Of a stretch of 64,000 nucleotides of DNA, positions 58,863-64,000 are shown piece after piece. This DNA comes from Anaerolineae bacterium (GTDB lineage: Bacteria; Chloroflexota; Anaerolineae; Promineifilales; Promineifilaceae). The notes under the pieces are model-generated. The model searched no databases. It worked only from the letters and a program-made list of their open reading frames with translations, and had not been told where the DNA came from. The stretch is from NCBI GenBank assembly GCA_023382655.1, contig JAHDWK010000013.1, forward strand, positions 62,001 to 126,000. Direction: 5' to 3'. Both the position numbers and the translations under genes were made by a program. Position 1 is the first letter of the stretch. Each line of letters starts with the position of its first letter.

Positions 58863-60203
58863 ATGGATGAAAGTGAATTTTCAAAAGCGATAACACAAGG
58901 ACTTGGTCGGGTCATTCCATATCTGCAAACACACGATGCCCTGCCTTTCATGGATGCGATTTTGGAGGCTTGCTTGCACAATACGACTTGTGACCCTCAA
59001 AGTGAGGGAAGCCGTGCCGCCTACCTGTTTGAAGTTATCCATCTGACAGGCCAGGTATCTTTTTTCAAGGATCACATTGTGAAGCAGCTTGAATTGGCAG
59101 AGGACTACCATGATCTTACACAATTATTTGAGTTGGCGCGTATGTTTGCTCAGTTAGAAAACCAGGATGCCCGGCAAGTCATGTATCGCCATCTTATGAA
59201 GGCCATTGAGCAAAGCAATGTGGAAGGCACTCCTTATAACATTGGCCTGGTTGATGCCTTGGCTGACGAACTAATGGAACTGGATGGTCTGGATGGATTT
59301 TTGTTTGTTATTGATCAGATTGGGGCAAAACTTCAGCAAGATGACACTCATCGCATTGATGATTGTATATTGCGTGAGGCTAAATATCGCTTTGGCGATA
59401 ACGAAGTTGATGAGTTTATCGTCCAGTTTTCTGCAACAAATCCAAATGTTGGAGCATACGCCAGAGCAATAGACGAATATCTTAAACGGATTCATGAAAG
59501 CTCACCTCCTGCCAAATGTTCGTACGACTATAAGGCTTTCAAAGCACGGTTATTGAACTGGCAGGGAAATATTCCGCCGTTTATCCCTATTGTATGGGGC
59601 AATAAACATGCCACCGATCAAGAATTGGTAGAGGCGGCCACCGATATAATCAATATCACCGAGCCAAATCTTCTTACAGCTTACTTGCGAATATTTCGTT
59701 GGCGGCGTTTCCCACTTGATCACACCATCCTTATGAACCTGGCTCAAGCCGAAGATGAACAAATCGCCATCGCTGCTTTAGATGCATTAGGCAATATTAC
59801 ACACCCCGATGTACGCCATCTGGCATTAGGGCTGTTATCTACCAAAACACATATAGCCCTCGCAATCAAACTGCTGACAAGCAATCCCAGCAACTGTGAT
59901 TTTGAGTTGATTTATCAGGCGCTTGACTCGGTTTACACAAGTGATGATTGGCATGATGTAGGGTGGTCATTTAAGAGGCTTGTTGAAATACGTCCATCGC
60001 CAGAGGCACGAGATGTACTTATTACACTCTATGAAAACATACCGTGCTCCAATTGTCGAAGGGCATTCATCAAAGCGATGCAGAAAAGTTTTGTTTTGCC
60101 TGACTGGATTATCAATGAAGGAAAGTATGACTCTGATTCTGATATTCGCGCTTTTTGCATAGAACTGACACGGGTGAACCAGGATGGGATTGAAAGAAAT
60201 TGA
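58863..60203 (+). CDS. helical repeat protein of unknown function
   Basis: The 446 residues are almost wholly helical and look like a HEAT/TPR-type solenoid (for example LNLAQAEDEQ-like and LDALGNITHPDVRHLALGLL segments). No catalytic motif was found. The DNA has visibly lower GC than its neighbours and holds no ACGGCCGT. The gene starts 7 bp after the RIO kinase stop and overlaps the next gene at TTGA, so it may be co-translated with 60200-60748. Origin by transfer is inferred. Confidence 0.65.
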   Translation: MDESEFSKAITQGLGRVIPYLQTHDALPFMDAILEACLHNTTCDPQSEGSRAAYLFEVIHLTGQVSFFKDHIVKQLELAEDYHDLTQLFELARMFAQLENQDARQVMYRHLMKAIEQSNVEGTPYNIGLVDALADELMELDGLDGFLFVIDQIGAKLQQDDTHRIDDCILREAKYRFGDNEVDEFIVQFSATNPNVGAYARAIDEYLKRIHESSPPAKCSYDYKAFKARLLNWQGNIPPFIPIVWGNKHATDQELVEAATDIINITEPNLLTAYLRIFRWRRFPLDHTILMNLAQAEDEQIAIAALDALGNITHPDVRHLALGLLSTKTHIALAIKLLTSNPSNCDFELIYQALDSVYTSDDWHDVGWSFKRLVEIRPSPEARDVLITLYENIPCSNCRRAFIKAMQKSFVLPDWIINEGKYDSDSDIRAFCIELTRVNQDGIERN

Positions 60204-60748
60204 AATTAAATAATTCCACAAGTAGTTTGGCGTTGATGATTGAAGGTGTGCTTAGGCCACTGATTGGGCTGCAATTGTCTATTGCCCATCGTGCCGCCGA
60301 CATGAGAGGTTTCCATTTTGGACGGGTGAAGATAACCGAAAAAGGGTATATCGGTGAATACGCATTACACATTCAATGTTCATGGCGAATTGAAGGGTCT
60401 GAGGGGATTGTCACTGGACAAAACGACATTTGGAACCCTGTCAAAATCGAACCGGGTTTTAGCTGGGAAAGTTGGAATTATGAACAGGGCAACCTGCAAG
60501 ATCATAAAATCCAAATGCTGTTTCAACATTACGATGCCAGTTCAAAATCCTCCATGAACAAAACAAATGCGCTCTTTGTGGAAAAAGCTCTGGGTGATGA
60601 ATTTGGCGGAGTGGCCATATGGTTATCTGATGGTTACTGCCTACGGATTTTCCCCACCGGGTCAGCTTCAGATGAAGATTGGCGTATTTTCAAAACAGAG
60701 GGTAACAGCACACACTTTGTGATCGCAGGTGGCAAATTAGTAGAATAA
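60200..60748 (+). CDS. protein of unknown function, coupled to upstream gene
   Basis: The 182 residues start at TTG 60200, which overlaps the TGA of the previous gene (TTGA). The sequence looks like a mixed alpha/beta domain (YALHIQCSWRIEG, GVAIWLSDGYCLRIFPT). It shares low GC and absence of ACGGCCGT with the previous gene. No family was recognised. The two genes could form an imported module such as a defence or immunity pair, but nothing proves it. Confidence 0.6.
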   Translation: MKLNNSTSSLALMIEGVLRPLIGLQLSIAHRAADMRGFHFGRVKITEKGYIGEYALHIQCSWRIEGSEGIVTGQNDIWNPVKIEPGFSWESWNYEQGNLQDHKIQMLFQHYDASSKSSMNKTNALFVEKALGDEFGGVAIWLSDGYCLRIFPTGSASDEDWRIFKTEGNSTHFVIAGGKLVE

Positions 60749-60826
60749 CTTTGCCCCATGCCTCAAAGATTAAGCAAGCCAAAAAACTTGAGTTAATCTT
60801 GGGAAACTTGTCTGGAAGTGCTACAA

Positions 60827-62656
60827 ATGACGAATATCCAATTACTCAAAATATATCTACGGCCGTACCCCCGCCAACTGCTCCTGCTCACTGTTTTGTT
60901 GTTGGCGGGGATTGGGCTGCAACTGGTGGCCCCGCAGATCATCCGCCGCTTTTTGGATGCGGCGCAGGGTGGCGCGGCCGTGCCACTGCTGGTGAGCATG
61001 GGGCTGGTTTTTCTGGTGGCGGTGGTAGCCCAAAAGGCGATCACCCTGGCCTCCACCTACGTGGGCGCAGACCTGGGCTGGGCGGCTACCAACAGCCTGC
61101 GCGCCGACCTGACCGAACATTGTATGCGGCTGGACATGGGCTTTCACAAACTGAAAACGCCGGGTGAACTGATTGAACGCATTGATGGCGACGTCAGCCA
61201 TCTGGCCGAATACTTTTCCGAACTGGTGGTGCAGGTGTTTGCCAGCGCCTTGCTGCTGGGGGGCATTCTCATCATCCTGTTCCGCGAGGATTGGCGCTTT
61301 GGGCTGATTGGCCTGGTGTATGCCGTATGTACCATCGGGCTGCTGCGCCTCATCCACACCCCCACTACCCGCGTCTGGGGTGAGATCAGCCGGGGTTATG
61401 CCGATTTGCACGGCTACGTGGAAGAGCGCATCGGCGGCACGGAAGATATTCGCGCCAATGGTGGCGAACAGTATGTACTGAACGGCCTCTACCCTCGGAT
61501 GGCGCTGGTAGCGGATAAACGGGTCAAGGCGCATCTGTGGGGTGGCGTTACTTTTCATTCCAGCTACATGCTGTACGTGGTGGTCTGGGTGTTTACGTTG
61601 GGGCTGTCCGGCGCCATGTATACGCGGGGGCAGATAAGCATCGGCACGATGGTAATGCTGGTTTCCTACATCGCCCTGATGGAGACGCCCATCAAATATA
61701 TCCGGCGGCAGGCGGGCAATTTGCAAAAGGCGGTGGCCAGCATCGGCCGTATCAATGAATTTCTGCAATTGGCGCCAGAAGTGAAGGAACGGGTCACGGC
61801 CGTACTGCCCACCCGCGCGCTCTCTGTCCAATTTGCTGGCGTCTCTTTTGCCTATAAAGACCAGTTGGCAGTGAGCGACGGACGTAGCGTCCGTGAGCAG
61901 TTGGCAGTGAGCAGTGAAGAATCTCCAATCTCCAATCTCCAATCTCAAACCGTTCTCAAAGACATCACCTTTCATTTGGAACCAGGCAAAATCCTGGGGC
62001 TGTTGGGACGCACCGGCAGCGGCAAGACAACGTTGACCCGGCTGCTCTTTCGCCTGTATGACGTAGATGAGGGAGCGATTACGCTGGATGGCATTGATGT
62101 GCACGACGTGGCCTTGTCTGATCTGCGCGGGCACATTGGCATGGTGACGCAAGAGGTGCAGTTGTTTGAAGCCACCGTGCGCGACAACCTGACCTTGTTC
62201 CGCAACTATGATCCGGACGCCCCACCAATTAGCGACGCCCAAATCATTGAAGCGATCCAGACATTGGGGCTGGAAAGCTGGTTCCGCGATTTGCCCGACG
62301 GCCTGGACACGATGCTGAAATCGGGTGGGCAGGGGTTGTCGGCCGGGGAAGCGCAGCTTTTGGCCTTTACCCGCGTCTTTTTGCGCAATCCGCACCTGAT
62401 CATTCTGGACGAGGCGTCCTCGCGGCTGGACCCGGCGACAGAGCAACTATTGGAACGCGCTATTGACCGGCTGCTGCACGGCCGTACCGCCATCATCATC
62501 GCCCACCGCCTGGGCACAGTCCAGCGGGCGGACGATATTTTGATATTGGAACACGGCCGTGTCGCCGAACAAGGCAAACGCATTTTACTGGCAAACACAC
62601 CCTCCTCCCGCTTTTACAGCCTGCTACAAACGGGATTGGAAGAGGTCTTGGTGTGA
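60827..62656 (+). CDS. ABC exporter half-transporter with repeat insertion in the ATPase domain
   Basis: The 609 residues have six membrane helices (about 1-310) and an ATPase domain: Walker A GRTGSGKT, signature LSAGEAQL (not LSGGQ), Walker B LIILDEASSRLD and H-loop IAHRLGT. Between the first strand (SFAYKDQ) and the core strand (TVLKDITFHL) lie about 27 residues encoded by intergenic-type repeats (61861-61949). ATG 60827 is preferred over GTG 60818. It forms a pair with the next gene. Substrate unknown. Confidence 0.88.
   Translation: MTNIQLLKIYLRPYPRQLLLLTVLLLAGIGLQLVAPQIIRRFLDAAQGGAAVPLLVSMGLVFLVAVVAQKAITLASTYVGADLGWAATNSLRADLTEHCMRLDMGFHKLKTPGELIERIDGDVSHLAEYFSELVVQVFASALLLGGILIILFREDWRFGLIGLVYAVCTIGLLRLIHTPTTRVWGEISRGYADLHGYVEERIGGTEDIRANGGEQYVLNGLYPRMALVADKRVKAHLWGGVTFHSSYMLYVVVWVFTLGLSGAMYTRGQISIGTMVMLVSYIALMETPIKYIRRQAGNLQKAVASIGRINEFLQLAPEVKERVTAVLPTRALSVQFAGVSFAYKDQLAVSDGRSVREQLAVSSEESPISNLQSQTVLKDITFHLEPGKILGLLGRTGSGKTTLTRLLFRLYDVDEGAITLDGIDVHDVALSDLRGHIGMVTQEVQLFEATVRDNLTLFRNYDPDAPPISDAQIIEAIQTLGLESWFRDLPDGLDTMLKSGGQGLSAGEAQLLAFTRVFLRNPHLIILDEASSRLDPATEQLLERAIDRLLHGRTAIIIAHRLGTVQRADDILILEHGRVAEQGKRILLANTPSSRFYSLLQTGLEEVLV
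61861..61949. repeat. intergenic-type repeats inside an ABC gene
   Basis: CAGTTGGCAGTGAGC words, a GGACGTAGCGTCC palindrome and three CAATCTCC words lie in frame in the ABC gene. Nearly the same start occurs at 63891-63942 in the next gene. Confidence 0.85.
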
Positions 62657-62657
62657 A

Positions 62658-62727
62658 ATTATGAATTAAGAATTATGAATTATGAAGAGCGCTTCATTTC
62701 ATAATTCCTAATTCATAATTCCTAATT
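62658..62727. repeat. AATTATGAATT short-period palindrome
   Basis: ATTATGAATTAAGAATT words are answered by AATTCCTAATTCATAATT between the two ABC genes. The center is GAGCGCTTC. Related words precede paaG at 38821-38842. Confidence 0.75.
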
Positions 62728-62734
62728 GAGAAAT

Positions 62735-64000
62735 ATGACTACACAACAACTCTCCATCAAAACCGGCACCTGGGCGCTCATTCGTTTCCGACCGGGGTGG
62801 TTTTTGCTCAATCTGGTTTTTGTTTCGCTGTTTATCGCCTCGCGGCTGGTTCCGGGCTGGCTGGAGAAGCAGTATTACGATGGATTGACGGGGGCGGTCC
62901 ATCTGTCGGTTTCGCTCTATGCGGTCTTGGGTCTCATTGTCCTGGTGGAATTAGGGCGCATGACGTCTGACATGCTGGGTGAATGGGGCAGCGCGAAGGT
63001 GCGCATGGGTGGGCAGTCGTTGATGCGGCTGAACATCATGCAAAACATTCTGCGCAAGCCAGGGGCGCAGCCCTTACCCGTGCCTACCGGTGATGTGATT
63101 AACCGCCTGGATGATGATTTGGCCGATTTTTCTGACTTTCCCACCTGGATACCGGAAATCGTGGGGCAGGCATTGTTTGCCCTGTTTGCCTTTATCATCA
63201 TGTTCCAGATTGCGCCGCTGATTACGCTGGTGGCCCTTGTGCCGTTGGTGCTGGTGTTTTTCCTGACGCGCTGGGCATGGAATCATTTTCTGCGGCTGGT
63301 GCGAATTACAAAGGTGAGCGACAGCCGGGTGACGGCCTTTTTAGGCGAGACGTTTGGGGCGATTCAGGCGATGAAGGTGGCGGATGCGGAAACGGCCGTC
63401 ACCCATTACTTCCGCACCCTTAACGAAGAGCGGCGGCAGGCCAACGTGCGCTTTGGCCTTTTCTGGGCCATCTTCCAGCAAGCCACCGACAGCCTGGGCG
63501 ATGTGGCGGTGGCTATCATGGTGGTCATGTCCGGTGTGGCGCTGGCGCAAGGCACGTTCACCGTTGGTGACTTTGTGCTGTTCAGCGGTTATCTCTTCTT
63601 CGCCTCTCGTTTCCCGGCAACCATCGGCAGCTACCTTTCAGAAATTGCCCAGCAGCGGGTGGTGTTGGACCGGATGCAGGAAATTACGCCCTATGCGGCG
63701 CCGGAATCGTTGGTGGCGCATGAGGAGATTTATGAAGATTTTCAACGCAAAGGGACGACCAAAGGTCGGGCAAAGGATGGAAGGGGCAAAGAGGGAAGAG
63801 AGAAAAGGTTGCCGGTGATTCATGTGATGAAGGACACGGCCGTTGACCAACTGGAACGGCTGGAAGTGCGTGGGTTGAGTTACCGGTATCCAGTGAGCAG
63901 TGAGCAGTTGGCAGTGAGCGACGGACGCGGCGTCCGCGAGCGGTCGGACAACGGCTCACGCATCACGCATCACGCATCACGGAATATGGATTACGGATTA
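62735..64000 (+). CDS. ABC exporter half-transporter, 3' end beyond window
   Basis: 422 codons are open from ATG 62735 to the end of the window. The membrane domain (about 1-320) is followed by a charged linker and the start of the ATPase domain (LEVRGLSYRYP near 380). Directly after this strand the frame runs into repeats (VSSEQLAVSDGRG, then GSRITHHAS). The Walker motifs lie beyond the window. It is the partner of 60827-62656. Whether the frame stays open after the repeats cannot be seen. Confidence 0.78.
   Translation, partial: MTTQQLSIKTGTWALIRFRPGWFLLNLVFVSLFIASRLVPGWLEKQYYDGLTGAVHLSVSLYAVLGLIVLVELGRMTSDMLGEWGSAKVRMGGQSLMRLNIMQNILRKPGAQPLPVPTGDVINRLDDDLADFSDFPTWIPEIVGQALFALFAFIIMFQIAPLITLVALVPLVLVFFLTRWAWNHFLRLVRITKVSDSRVTAFLGETFGAIQAMKVADAETAVTHYFRTLNEERRQANVRFGLFWAIFQQATDSLGDVAVAIMVVMSGVALAQGTFTVGDFVLFSGYLFFASRFPATIGSYLSEIAQQRVVLDRMQEITPYAAPESLVAHEEIYEDFQRKGTTKGRAKDGRGKEGREKRLPVIHVMKDTAVDQLERLEVRGLSYRYPVSSEQLAVSDGRGVRERSDNGSRITHHASRNMDYGL
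63891..64000. repeat. intergenic-type repeats inside the last ABC gene
   Basis: AGTGAGCAGTTGGCAGTGAGC, a GGACGCGGCGTCC palindrome, three CACGCAT words and GGATTACGGATTA follow in frame. The insertion point matches that in the previous ABC gene. Confidence 0.8.

Noticed and set aside
60857-62446. 529-codon open frame on minus across the ABC gene
   Set aside because: Antisense to an ABC transporter with all motifs. Low-complexity His/Gln-rich product typical of a shadow frame.

Overview
The window looks like part of a chromosome from a moderately GC-rich bacterium, most likely a Chloroflexota member (Anaerolineae/Ardenticatenia type). This is an inference. It rests on the gene families seen (EAD7 effector-associated protein, LacI-sensor/multi-PAS kinase, DUF4160/DUF2442 pair, SHOCT-repeat proteins, two-subunit PDH E1), on a leucine T-box, and on an extreme excess of the palindrome ACGGCCGT (about 125-130 exact copies by hand count, against roughly two expected by chance). 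No phage, plasmid, IS element or CRISPR array was found.

Layout. 1-5.2 kb: two zinc-ribbon paralogues and a pdhABC operon, all on minus. 5.3-15 kb, minus: a giant soluble sensor kinase with a LacI-like ligand domain, a SET-domain protein with a truncated paralogue, a metallophosphoesterase, and a DUF2089 operon with two repeat proteins. 15.3-23.3 kb, plus: an asymmetric heterodimeric ABC exporter, a frameshifted small gene, a DUF4160/DUF2442 pair, and a GAF histidine kinase with two response regulators, one carrying ANTAR. 23.3-24.3 kb: SnoaL-like and DinB/ClbS-like genes. 24.6 kb: an acidic unknown protein.

25-38.2 kb is a glycerol/dihydroxyacetone regulon on minus, read glpF-dhaK-dhaL-glpK-dhaR-glpA-glpB-glpC-dhaM. 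Glycerol enters through GlpF. GlpK phosphorylates it and the GlpABC complex oxidises it to dihydroxyacetone phosphate. DhaK and DhaL phosphorylate dihydroxyacetone using phosphate passed from PEP by a DhaM-HPr-full EI fusion. DhaR, a degenerate enhancer-binding protein, is the probable regulator.

38.8-44.5 kb: paaG- and paaH-like acyl-CoA genes, a DinB protein, a PP2C-like/NHL membrane protein, a degenerate 3-hydroxyacyl-CoA dehydrogenase, a zinc-finger protein, and an orphan promoter-hairpin unit (candidate sRNA). 44.6-44.9 kb: a SelW/Rdx-type selenoprotein with an in-frame UGA.

45.0-49.3 kb is the most unusual part. tRNA-Ala(CGC) is followed by a T-box leader with specifier CUC (Leu). This leader is interrupted by a perfect 21-bp inverted repeat and by a complete tRNA-Ala(GGC) gene with its own promoter. 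An EAD7 membrane protein, a heptad-repeat mini-ORF and leuS follow.

49.4-58.9 kb: SnoaL, an RHH/PIN toxin-antitoxin pair, a beta-propeller lipoprotein, a methyltransferase, a MacB/LolD-like ABC pair, an attenuator-like leader with three tandem hairpins, and a RIO kinase. 58.9-60.8 kb: two unknown genes of lower GC without the ACGGCCGT motif, possibly acquired. 60.8-64 kb: a second ABC exporter pair, in which intergenic-type repeats have entered the same loop of both nucleotide-binding domains. The last gene runs off the window.

Many gene ends carry long palindromes built from short-period words, and a 55-bp palindromic element occurs four times.
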